A stretch of DNA of 9,378 nucleotides from Rikenellaceae bacterium (GTDB lineage Bacteria; Bacteroidota; Bacteroidia; Bacteroidales; UBA932), in contig CAAFYX010000030.1 of NCBI GenBank assembly GCA_900767375.1, positions 1-9,378 on the forward strand, written 5' to 3'. The notes beneath the pieces were generated by a model that was given only the letters and a program-made list of their open reading frames with translations, did not search any database and had not been told where the DNA came from. Numbering within the stretch: position 1 is the first letter of the stretch; each line of letters opens with the position of its first letter. A program made the position numbers and the translations under genes. Shown here piece after piece: positions 1 through 6,199 of this stretch.

Positions 1-182
1 CTTACCGTATTCCGGATGAAGATAAGATGCAGCAGGAGAAACGTTCGCTTCAGCAGATCCGTGATTCCTTCCGAAAGATGGTCATTATCGGAGAACGCAT
101 GCAACTGCGAAGAGATGAAAACGGCATCATCCTCATGGGAGTATATGAATTCCTGAAGGATGAAAGTATGTTGGATATGTAA
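1..182 (+). CDS. C-terminal end of a probable AAA ATPase with DUF4143 domain (partial)
   Basis: An open frame enters from the left edge and ends at a TAA at 180-182, leaving 59 complete codons. The peptide begins YRIPDEDKM and contains EKRSLQQIRDSF, RKMVIIGERM and NGIILMGVYEFL, ending ESMLDM. This arrangement (a short helix, a hydrophobic strand of the 'KMVIIG' type, then 'GI-hydrophobic-x-G-hydrophobic-x-(D/E)FL') matches my memory of the C-terminal end of the bacterial ATPase family that pairs an N-terminal AAA domain with a C-terminal DUF4143 domain, which is very common in Bacteroidales. Those proteins are usually around 400 residues, so most of the gene lies outside the window, including the Walker motifs. 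Their role is poorly known. The assignment rests on the tail alone and could be wrong; that this is a real coding end is much surer. Confidence 0.6.
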   Translation, partial: YRIPDEDKMQQEKRSLQQIRDSFRKMVIIGERMQLRRDENGIILMGVYEFLKDESMLDM

Positions 183-282
183 AACGCAAATAAGTAGAAG
201 CGCGATTTGCCAAAGTGTTACGAAACAGGTACTTTCAGTAATGGTTGGAACCCCTCTTTGAAATTTTGCCGGAATGGGAAAA

Positions 283-504
283 ATCAACGAAGAACCACGA
301 AGAGAGCAAAAATAGACAAGGCGTTGATTATTAAGAAAATAGCAAAATAGAATAACTTATCTAAAAATTGGCCATTTTCCGCATTTGATTAAAATAGATG
401 CAAATAGACAGTAGAATAACTCTTCTTAATTTTTATCTAAAATGCCCTACAATAGCGTAGAAGGTACATTTTTTATTATTCAACGAGGAAGAGTATTGAT
501 TATT
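283..504. repeat. Degenerate direct repeats in AT-rich DNA
   Basis: The 10-mer TAGAATAACT occurs at 348-357 and again at 412-421. Each copy is followed by TATCTAAAA(A)T, at 358-368 and 434-443. TTGATTATT occurs at 324-332 and 496-504, and each of these is preceded by a related TCAACGA(A/G)GAA segment (near 283 and 479). AATAGAC is also repeated. The spacing varies, so these look like eroded duplications rather than a regular tandem array, and part of the similarity may come simply from low-complexity AT-rich sequence. Confidence 0.35.
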
Positions 505-544
505 GAATGTGAAGTTGGCTGGGGCGTGAGATTGTGAGAAATAA

Positions 545-587
545 CGGCATTTTGCCGCCTTTTTTGCCGCCCCTTGTCCGGGGCGGC
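545..587 (+). terminator. Two GC-rich hairpins around a T-run; possible terminator or switching structure
   Basis: The first stem is CGGCA (545-549) with TGCCG (553-557), followed two bases later by six T residues (560-565), which has the form of an intrinsic terminator reading rightward. The second is a perfect 8-bp stem, GCCGCCCC (566-573) with GGGGCGGC (580-587), loop TTGTCC. The segment TTTTGCCGCC is present twice in tandem (550-559 and 562-571). The right arm GGCGGC can therefore pair with either copy, and pairing with the first copy would break the first hairpin. The nearest upstream gene end on this strand is some 360 bases away, so it is unclear which transcript it would end. Confidence 0.4.
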
Positions 588-642
588 TGTTCTTTTGCTC
601 TGCCGCTGCGCGTCTATGGCGCTACTTTGCTTTGGTCCTGTA

Positions 643-675
643 TCCGTGCGTAAATACGCCATCCTGACGCACGGA
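643..675. repeat. Perfect 9-bp inverted repeat
   Basis: TCCGTGCGT (643-651) and ACGCACGGA (667-675) are exact reverse complements separated by 15 bases. The arms lie about 40 bases upstream of the DUF5674 promoter. They could be a protein-binding operator, the end of an RNA structure or part of an old element boundary; the sequence does not decide between these. Confidence 0.4.
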
Positions 676-714
676 ATAGTGATATCAAAAGAAGTTTTGG
701 TGTGAAAGAAAGAA

Positions 715-748
715 GTTGTGCTTGAATCCGTTGTATTTACTATCTTTG
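715..748 (+). promoter_or_regulatory. Bacteroidetes-type promoter of the DUF5674 operon
   Basis: TATCTTTG at 741-748 is an exact match to the Bacteroidetes -7 consensus TAnnTTTG. A weak -33 candidate, GTTG at 715-718, lies 22 bases upstream; the usual spacing is about 19-21, so this half is less convincing. Transcription would start around 754, giving a leader of roughly a dozen bases before the ATG at 767. The motif lies inside the longest open frame (which could start at TTG 716), and this decides the start of the gene. Confidence 0.6.
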
Positions 749-766
749 CTGAAAACTACACTGAAT

Positions 767-1108
767 ATGATAATCCTCAAAGATAAACTCACAGTCTCTC
801 AGTTGTCAGAGATAGCTGCAGGGTTATTTGTCGATATGATCAAAGCCGTGGCAGATGTACGTTCAGGCATCTTTGCCATAGATGCCGAACTGCACTCCGA
901 CCTTGAACAATTGCTTCTGGAAAATGGTTCCCATCAGGAAGATTTATGGAGATTCAATATTTATCCCGAAGTGGAAGGTGACGACTTCATAGAGTTCGAT
1001 TCTCTTATTAATATCCGTCCTAGGCAGAACAACCGCAGCAGAAATGTAGAGGATGAGTCCATTCAGTTGAGAATCAGAGAAATTGTAAACAACTTCGTAA
1101 TCAGATAA
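767..1108 (+). CDS. DUF5674 family protein
   Basis: A 113-residue cytoplasmic protein with no signal peptide or membrane segment. It matches the DUF5674 family as I know it, including the shared blocks FVDMIKAVADV (21-31), AIDAELHSD (37-45), SHQEDLW (55-61), FIEFDSLINIRP (74-85) and NRSRNVED (89-96). The biochemical function of the family is unknown. The many conserved acidic and polar positions (H43, D45, E58, E76, D78, R84, R90, R92) hint at a binding or catalytic site, but that is inference. I chose the ATG at 767: the upstream TTG at 716 would add 17 residues encoded by DNA that contains the -7 promoter motif, and the family begins at MII(L/I)K. The stop overlaps the next start by one base, so the two genes are almost certainly cotranscribed and translationally coupled. 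Confidence 0.85.
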   Translation: MIILKDKLTVSQLSEIAAGLFVDMIKAVADVRSGIFAIDAELHSDLEQLLLENGSHQEDLWRFNIYPEVEGDDFIEFDSLINIRPRQNNRSRNVEDESIQLRIREIVNNFVIR

Positions 1109-1431
1109 TGGGAACAGTCGATCTTGAGAGGTGGCGTGAAATGCCTTTGACTGAGCAGATGGCCAATATTGGAAGCGAGGTGGGCAGGACCAGGAAGTGG
1201 ACAGAGAAGGGGAATCCAAGCATGGCGGAAAGCGCCTTCCTCCGTGCACTGGACCTTATCGATGCTACAATCAGTACCGGCCGATATGGTCAGGACTCGA
1301 GAAGTGCCCTCTTGAAGGAAATCTGCCGGGCTAGAGATTTGTTCACCGAGTCATATCTTTCATCTGATTGCCAGACACTCTTGTATCTGGACAAGTATTT
1401 CGGACAGTTCGCCCTTGCCGTGAGACGATGA
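1108..1431 (+). CDS. Small helical protein of unknown function, partner of DUF5674
   Basis: A 107-residue protein. Its ATG shares one base with the TAA of the DUF5674 gene (TAATG), a classic arrangement for translational coupling. The core reads LTEQMANIGSEVGRT (14-28), then AESAFLRALDLIDATI (40-55) and LLKEICRARDLF (68-79). This resembles small Bacteroidales hypothetical proteins with the pattern 'EQ-x-ANIGSEV-R...W...N......AF-RALEL-D-TI....R-KE-CR-RE', which I recall without a named function. It appears mostly alpha-helical, has no membrane segment and contains no histidine at all, which argues against an HEPN-type ribonuclease. Its job may be to bind or regulate the DUF5674 protein; this is suggested only by the coupling. 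The gene ends 49 bases from the convergent GH97 gene. Confidence 0.7.
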   Translation: MGTVDLERWREMPLTEQMANIGSEVGRTRKWTEKGNPSMAESAFLRALDLIDATISTGRYGQDSRSALLKEICRARDLFTESYLSSDCQTLLYLDKYFGQFALAVRR

Positions 1432-1459
1432 AATAGGGCAGGAATGTTATGCTATTTCA
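1429..1459. terminator. Weak inverted repeat between convergent genes
   Basis: TGAAATAG (1429-1436, including the stop codon of the small helical protein) and CTATTTCA (1452-1459) are perfect reverse complements with a 15-base loop. The stem is AT-rich and no T-run follows on either strand. It sits in the 49-base gap where two converging transcription units meet, so a bidirectional terminator role is plausible but weakly supported. Confidence 0.3.
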
Positions 1460-1480
1460 GGCGGGAGCCAAGCAGAATCT

Positions 1481-3280
1481 CTATCTTTTGCAAAAGTGAA
1501 GATGCTCCAGCGAATCGTCCGTTATGACAAGTGCAGCGAAACCTCCGCGTGGCAGACAATCCAGCTTCAGAAGCTTTGAATCTGATGATTCTTCGACTAT
1601 CGCTTTCCCGTCTGCGGTGTCCTTGAAGACAGTCACTGTGCAGTCTCCGTTCACAATTGCGGACAGATCCGCAGTCAACGTAATCTCATTATCTGTTCCG
1701 TTGATGGCGGCAATGTACCATTTGTTCCCGCTTCTGCGTGCCATAACCACGTGGCTTCCCGGATATCCGTCAAGAAGCCTCGTCTCGTCCCAGGTGGCCG
1801 GAAGGCCGGAAAGGAGGCTGCGGACCTCTTCCGGCTGCCCCAGGAAGCCCTCGGGACGGTCCGCCATATGCTGCAGGCCGGACTGGAAAAGGATAGGAAG
1901 CGCCAGCTCGTGGGCGCTGGTGGTGATATGCGGATGCTGCGAGTCCGTGAACGCGCAAGGGGTATAGTCCATCGGCCCCATCACCCCTCTTGTAAACGGC
2001 AGCGTGGCATTGTGGGAGGCTGCGACGGTGGTCATCATAGGAGTGTTGTTGTACCACTCGGCGCCGTAGACGGCCTCCATTGACATAAGGTTAGGGTAGG
2101 TGCGCTGCCAGCCGCGCGGAATGGTGCAGCCGTGGAAGTCGACAAGCAGATGGCGCCTGGCCGCATCCTCCAGGATGTCAATGTAATAGTCGACCATCGC
2201 AGCGCCGTCCTCAGCGAAGAAATCCACCTTCACCCCTGAAACGCCAATGCTCTCAAGCCAGGCGAACTCCTTCTCGCGCGACTCTGCGGTGCAAAGGCGG
2301 TCCTCCGGCTGAGGCGCTCCCGCACCGGTCCAGCTGGTTCCTGAGTTATACCAGAGATTGATCTTCACGCCCTTCTCCTTGGCATAGGCCATAACGTCTT
2401 CAATCGTCTTACCGTCCTTCATCTCAGGCCACTCCCAGTCCACCAGGCAGTACGGCCAACCCATCTCCGCAGCCAGGTCAATGTAGCTGCAGACGATGTC
2501 GAAATCATTGGAACTGTGATTGTAAGCCCAATATATCCAGGAGGATACACCCGGCTCGATCCAGGAAGTGTCCTCGAGGCGGCAAGGCGCCGACAGGTCT
2601 GTGACAATGGTGGATTCCGCAATGTCAGCGAGCGCCCCGATGATGACAAACCTCCATGGAGTCACTTCATATGAAGGTTCAGGGTCCGTTGTTACCAGCT
2701 CATAGCGTCCCTGCTCCTCAGTGGTGGCAAGCATAGAGCAGCTGTGCCCCCTCTCGATGCCGGCCTCGGCGATAAAGCCGAACACTCCGTCCTGATATTC
2801 CACAAGTGCAGGATATATCCATTTCCCGGGTTTGCTTGAAGTGCTTTCCGGGAACAGGGCTTCATAGCCGGAGAAACCGTAACGGCCTGTCCATCTTTTC
2901 TTTCCTTCAGGGATGATGTAGGAGACCTTTTCCTCACCTTTCAGGAATCGGAAAGCGACGGCATTGTCATAGACGCGCATCTCCATATCGTTGTCAGCGA
3001 AATGGAACACCTTTATCTTCGCTTTGTAGGAACATTCCTTCCGGCTCCCACTAATGAGCTCATAGGATTTATCAATAGTCCCGCTCTTGAAAGAGGCCTT
3101 GACCTCTCCGCCTTCGAACTCAACGGTCTGGACGGCCTTCCCGCCGAGGGATGCTACAAAACCGTTTTCTGAAACGGTTACAGTCAGGTTCCCGTCAGGG
3201 GAGCTGATGGATAGGCTGTTGCACGAAATGGCAGCGGACAGCGCTGCAATGATGATGAGGGACTTGGTTATGGTTTTCAT
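1481..3280 (-). CDS. GH97 glycoside hydrolase, retaining alpha-galactosidase type
   Basis: A 599-residue exported enzyme. Residues 1-20 form a signal sequence; the AISC ending at C20 is a weak lipobox, so it is either a lipoprotein or a soluble periplasmic protein. An N-terminal beta-sandwich (about 24-240) precedes a TIM barrel (about 245-500) and a C-terminal beta domain (about 505-590), the GH97 order. GH97 contains inverting alpha-glucosidases (SusB) and retaining alpha-galactosidases that use an Asp nucleophile. Here GVKVDFF places an Asp at 353, and the loop DFHG (381-384) has Gly where, by my alignment from memory, the inverting enzymes carry a base Glu. Both features indicate a retaining enzyme. 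MEAVYGAEW supplies E402 and E408, with the 6-residue spacing of the SusB calcium ligand and general acid; E172 may be another calcium ligand. At 599 residues it is slightly shorter than the characterised enzymes. Specificity is inferred, not shown. It is last in the minus-strand cluster, 36 bases after dinB, with its own promoter motif. Confidence 0.9.
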   Translation of the reverse strand: MKTITKSLIIIAALSAAISCNSLSISSPDGNLTVTVSENGFVASLGGKAVQTVEFEGGEVKASFKSGTIDKSYELISGSRKECSYKAKIKVFHFADNDMEMRVYDNAVAFRFLKGEEKVSYIIPEGKKRWTGRYGFSGYEALFPESTSSKPGKWIYPALVEYQDGVFGFIAEAGIERGHSCSMLATTEEQGRYELVTTDPEPSYEVTPWRFVIIGALADIAESTIVTDLSAPCRLEDTSWIEPGVSSWIYWAYNHSSNDFDIVCSYIDLAAEMGWPYCLVDWEWPEMKDGKTIEDVMAYAKEKGVKINLWYNSGTSWTGAGAPQPEDRLCTAESREKEFAWLESIGVSGVKVDFFAEDGAAMVDYYIDILEDAARRHLLVDFHGCTIPRGWQRTYPNLMSMEAVYGAEWYNNTPMMTTVAASHNATLPFTRGVMGPMDYTPCAFTDSQHPHITTSAHELALPILFQSGLQHMADRPEGFLGQPEEVRSLLSGLPATWDETRLLDGYPGSHVVMARRSGNKWYIAAINGTDNEITLTADLSAIVNGDCTVTVFKDTADGKAIVEESSDSKLLKLDCLPRGGFAALVITDDSLEHLHFCKR

Positions 3281-3296
3281 CTGTGGTAGTTTTCTA

Positions 3297-3304
3297 CAAA
3301 GATA
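3297..3304 (-). promoter_or_regulatory. -7 promoter motif for the GH97 gene
   Basis: Read on the minus strand, this is TATCTTTG, an exact TAnnTTTG match and the same octamer as at 741-748. It lies 17 bases before the GH97 ATG, in the 36-base gap after dinB. No TTTG is visible at the usual -33 distance, which would fall within the end of dinB. It would let the glycosidase be transcribed independently of the upstream stress and repair genes. Confidence 0.45.
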
Positions 3305-3316
3305 GCAGAAATCGGA

Positions 3317-4675
3317 TTATTTGATATTCAGCACAGTGTGTTTCTCGATGATATTGCTGTCGGTATCAGACACTTCGAAGCAGTCGGTTCCGTCGGGGAG
3401 TGGATTGCGGGCGAATGTCAGGCCTGGCCTGTTTCGGACGGCTTTCTTGGCAGCAGCCAGCGCCTCCTCCCCGGTTCTGTAAGAGAATAACAGCGCTTTC
3501 TCACCACCTCTGCGATGATGTCTGTAGTCAGGCTTCGCGCGTTCGAGCCGCTCGTCATACTCCCTGTCCCACTGCCGGTATTCCTCTATCCTCTCGTCTT
3601 CGAAAAGAGAAAGCTGCTGCGCCTCGTGCGTAAGTTTGAAAACACCCAGACCCACCTGGCGCAATGGCTCCACCCCGTCCCACACCGTCGGGATCATCCG
3701 CCGGGCTTCATTGAGGATAAGCGCTGTAACGTCAGTCGGCTGGGACATCGTGCACTGCCTCGAATGGACTTCGAAGTCCTTGGTCTTGACAAACACCGAC
3801 ACGCCGGAGGCGAAGAACGAATCAAGCCTTATCCGGTGCGCCACCTCGACGGCGACATTGAACAGCTGCCTGTCGAGGGCCCGCCCGTCGCTGATGTCCT
3901 CCTTGAAGGTCCTTTCAGCGCTGTAACTCTTGGCCTCGGCCACCTCGGTCTCTACCGGTGAATCATCGATGCCGTTGGCGTTGGCGTGCATCTGCGCCGC
4001 GAATTTCTGCCCCACCACCCTCGACAGCACCCCCACGTCCAAGGCGGCCAGCTGGCCGATGGTCCTGATCCCGTATGCTGTCAACCGCTCTTCGGTTTTC
4101 TTTCCCACCCAGAGCAGGTCGCGGACCTGCAACGGCCACATCTTTTCCTGCACCTCGCTGCTCCACAGGGTATGCACCTTGTCCGGCTTCTCGAAGTCGG
4201 AAGCCATCTTTGCGAGGAGTTTGTTCGAGCCGATCCCGACATTGACAGTGAACCCCAGGCGGGCCTTTATCTCTTCGCGCAGCTGATTGGCTACCTCGAC
4301 CGGGTCCTTCCCTTCGAGCCTGCCGGTCATTTCGATGAAGCACTCATCGACCGAGAACTGCTGGAGGATAGGGGAATAAGTCCGGCAGATGGCGATGAAA
4401 TTGTTAGAGCAGCGCTTGTACCACTCCCAGTCGCCGCGCACGATGACGAGGCCCGGGCACTTTCGCAGCGCCATCGACACCGGCTCGGCAGTATTGATGC
4501 CGAACTTCTTGCAGGGGATGGACTTTGCGGTGACAATGCTTCTCCGGTCGGAAGGGTCGCCCGACACTACCGAAGGCACCAGACGGATGTCCTGACCGCC
4601 CTCTGAAAGAATCTTCACAGCGGACCACGACACGAACGCGCTGTTTACGTCAATATGGAATACGACCCTGTCCAA
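3317..4675 (-). CDS. dinB: DNA polymerase IV (Y-family translesion polymerase)
   Basis: A 452-residue error-prone DNA polymerase that copies damaged templates. The palm motifs HIDVNSAF (D9) and SVDECFIE (D110, E111) supply the metal-binding carboxylates. VGIGSNKLLAKMASDFEKP (146-164) is the conserved Y-family block. The helix-hairpin-helix thumb region is around 183-215 and the little finger around 248-348. QLSLF (354-358) is a textbook beta-clamp binding motif. It is normally at or near the C-terminus, but here 94 more residues follow: a highly charged stretch (359-391) and a compact-looking segment (392-452) I do not recognise. The start is TTG (4673-4675, minus strand): family members begin M(D/N)RV(V/I)FHIDVNSAF, which fits exactly, and I see no ATG that would serve. 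It starts 8 bases after the msrC stop, without a Shine-Dalgarno sequence, so coupling to msrC is likely. Confidence 0.93.
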   Translation of the reverse strand: MDRVVFHIDVNSAFVSWSAVKILSEGGQDIRLVPSVVSGDPSDRRSIVTAKSIPCKKFGINTAEPVSMALRKCPGLVIVRGDWEWYKRCSNNFIAICRTYSPILQQFSVDECFIEMTGRLEGKDPVEVANQLREEIKARLGFTVNVGIGSNKLLAKMASDFEKPDKVHTLWSSEVQEKMWPLQVRDLLWVGKKTEERLTAYGIRTIGQLAALDVGVLSRVVGQKFAAQMHANANGIDDSPVETEVAEAKSYSAERTFKEDISDGRALDRQLFNVAVEVAHRIRLDSFFASGVSVFVKTKDFEVHSRQCTMSQPTDVTALILNEARRMIPTVWDGVEPLRQVGLGVFKLTHEAQQLSLFEDERIEEYRQWDREYDERLERAKPDYRHHRRGGEKALLFSYRTGEEALAAAKKAVRNRPGLTFARNPLPDGTDCFEVSDTDSNIIEKHTVLNIK

Positions 4676-4683
4676 TGCTGAAT

Positions 4684-5124
4684 TCAGAGGTTTTCGACGA
4701 TCTTTTCAAGGTACTTCCTGTCAATGTCGTCGAAGCAGCCGGGCTCCCTGCTGTCAATGTCCAGCACCGCCACGATTTCACCGCCCTTCTTCACAGGAAC
4801 GACAATCTCGCTGCGCGACTCGCTGGAGCAGGCGATGTGCCCCGGGAACTCCTCCACGTCAGGGACAACGACTGTTTCACCGTTCTTCCAGGCCGTGCCG
4901 CAGACTCCTCGCCCGAAGGGAATGTGCACGCAGGCCAATGGGCCCTGGAACGGGCCAAGGACAAGCTCCTTGCCTGCCACACGGTAGAATCCGGTCCACC
5001 AGAACCCGAACGCCTGATGCAGGAGGGCGGAAAGGTTGGCCATATTGGCAATGATATCATCCTCTCCTTCGAGGAGGGCTGCCGCCTGCGGCAGGATGGA
5101 GATGTATTTTTCTTCTTTAGTCAT
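4684..5124 (-). CDS. msrC: Free methionine-(R)-sulfoxide reductase (GAF domain)
   Basis: A 146-residue cytoplasmic GAF-domain enzyme that reduces free methionine-R-sulfoxide to methionine, usually at the expense of thioredoxin. The three conserved cysteines are C65 (PLACVHIPFG), C75 (GRGVCGTAW) and C99 (PGHIACSS). Their spacing of 10 and 24 residues equals that of Cys84, Cys94 and Cys118 in the Escherichia coli enzyme. The acidic substrate-site residues also fall in register as E106, D122 and D124 (LDIDS). LGPFQGPLAC is typical of the family. I place the start at the ATG 5122-5124 (MTKEEKYISIL). A TTG at 5178 would add 18 residues encoded inside the GH53 gene and is not supported by the family. 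The start overlaps the end of the GH53 gene by 8 bases, and dinB follows 8 bases after the stop, so it is the middle member of a coupled chain. Confidence 0.93.
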   Translation of the reverse strand: MTKEEKYISILPQAAALLEGEDDIIANMANLSALLHQAFGFWWTGFYRVAGKELVLGPFQGPLACVHIPFGRGVCGTAWKNGETVVVPDVEEFPGHIACSSESRSEIVVPVKKGGEIVAVLDIDSREPGCFDDIDRKYLEKIVENL

Positions 5125-6184
5125 TGGTTTGTAAAGTTTTGAACGGTTCAAGGGCCACTGTCGGACGCCCGCCCGCAAAGGCTCCGTAGTCGTAGCCGTT
5201 GCGGGAGTGCTCCGACTCGGGTTCCCAGAGGAAGATTCCCAGGAACCAAGGGCAGCCTCCGGTATTGTCGATTATGTACTGGAGCGCATTGCGCGAGGCT
5301 TCCGGCTCGCTGGCAGGCATGCCGAACTCGCAGAGCATTATTGGCTTGGAGTACATTGTGTGCGCCATTGAGAGGTTGTGGACGAACTGCTCGGTTTTCG
5401 GCCGCCAGTCAGGGTAGGCGCCGATGCTGGAGTCCCAGTAGGATGGGTAGAGGGAGAATCCTATGATGTCGTAGCTGGCACCGGCCTTCTGCATCAGGTT
5501 GAAGAACCACTGGATGGTCTGGGTCCTTTCACCGCCGTCGATGTGGAGGATGACCTTGGCGTTGGGATAGACGCTCTTGACCGCTGCGCTTCCGGCATTG
5601 AAATAATGAACGAAGTCCGTGGCTTCCTGATCCTTTACACGCCCGGACTCCCAGAGCATTCCGTTTGTGACTTCATTCCCGACCTGCACCCAGGCGACTT
5701 CTATGCCGGACTGTTTCAGAAGGCTCAGAACTTCCTCTGTGTGGGAGGCGAGGGCAGCGGCCATTCCGCTGACATCAAGTCCCTTCCACGCGGCGGGGAC
5801 GTTCTGCTTGCCCGGGTCCGCCCACCAGTCGCTGTAGTGGAAGTCAATCATTATCTTCATTCCCAGGCTGGAGGCTCTCTTCGCCTTTACGAGCACGTCA
5901 TCCTTGTTGCACCAGCCGTCGTTCGGGTCCACCCAGACGCGGTATCTGACAGCATTGAAGCCGAGCTCCTTGAACATTTCTGTGCATTCTGTCTGTTTTC
6001 CGTCGCGGTTGTAGAACTTGTATCCCTTGGCTTCCATTTCGGTGACCCAGCTTATGTCGGCTCCTCTGGCGAAAGCCTGGGCTGCGGGTTCATCAGGGCC
6101 TGTTTCCTTGCCGCCGGTTTTGTTGCAGCCGGTGGTGAGGAGGATAAGGCAGCAGAGGCAGTTCAGGATAGAGTTTCTTTTCAT
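5117..6184 (-). CDS. GH53 arabinogalactan endo-beta-1,4-galactanase, lipoprotein
   Basis: A 355-residue secreted lipoprotein. The signal sequence ends LLTTGC with the lipid-attachment cysteine at C20, followed by a short G/E/P-rich linker (21-35). The rest is a single GH53 TIM barrel: FARGADISWVTEME (38-51) and YRVWVDP (81-87) are family blocks. The acid/base glutamate is E171 in VQVGNEVTNG, and the nucleophile is E286 in IMLCEFGMP. GH53 enzymes cut beta-1,4-galactan, the side chain of type I arabinogalactan and rhamnogalacturonan I. The length is normal for a single-domain enzyme and no carbohydrate-binding module is attached. The protein probably sits on the outer membrane or in the periplasm. 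The gene begins 15 bases after the helicase stop and its end overlaps msrC. No SusC/SusD genes are nearby, which is unusual for a Bacteroidales galactanase. Confidence 0.93.
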   Translation of the reverse strand: MKRNSILNCLCCLILLTTGCNKTGGKETGPDEPAAQAFARGADISWVTEMEAKGYKFYNRDGKQTECTEMFKELGFNAVRYRVWVDPNDGWCNKDDVLVKAKRASSLGMKIMIDFHYSDWWADPGKQNVPAAWKGLDVSGMAAALASHTEEVLSLLKQSGIEVAWVQVGNEVTNGMLWESGRVKDQEATDFVHYFNAGSAAVKSVYPNAKVILHIDGGERTQTIQWFFNLMQKAGASYDIIGFSLYPSYWDSSIGAYPDWRPKTEQFVHNLSMAHTMYSKPIMLCEFGMPASEPEASRNALQYIIDNTGGCPWFLGIFLWEPESEHSRNGYDYGAFAGGRPTVALEPFKTLQTND

Positions 6185-6199
6185 GGCTGTTAGGTGAAA

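Larger units (their letters stand above)
183..766. other. Intergenic region without a credible gene
   Basis: About 580 bases separate the ATPase-like gene from the next start. The first part (to about 540) is AT-rich with degenerate direct repeats and many stop codons in all frames. The part from about 541 to 680 is abruptly GC-rich and contains three inverted repeats. The last part holds the promoter of the DUF5674 operon. One 60-codon minus-strand open frame (480-662) covers the hairpins, but it is very rich in R, Q, K, S and T, resembles no family I know, and is best explained by the GC-rich structured DNA. The two compositions suggest that the region was assembled from different pieces, for example the scar of a mobile element. 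Confidence 0.6.

Noticed and set aside
186..210. Inverted repeat GCAAAT/ATTTGC just after the first gene as a terminator
   Set aside because: The stem is only 6 bp with a 13-base loop and no T-run follows.
480..662. 60-codon open frame on the minus strand over the GC-rich hairpins
   Set aside because: The product is low-complexity and polar with no recognisable family, no promoter motif precedes it, and it coincides with inverted repeats that explain the open frame.
767..1431. Toxin-antitoxin pair
   Set aside because: The size and overlap fit superficially, but neither protein shows a toxin fold, a DNA-binding motif or HEPN catalytic residues (the second protein has no histidine).
1485..1496. 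Palindrome CTTTTGCAAAAG at the end of the GH97 gene
   Set aside because: It is a perfect 12-bp palindrome but lies in coding sequence without partner sites; it is probably chance.
5125..5178. Longer msrC start at TTG 5178
   Set aside because: The added 18 residues are encoded inside the GH53 gene and are not part of the family; the ATG at 5124 gives the usual N-terminus.
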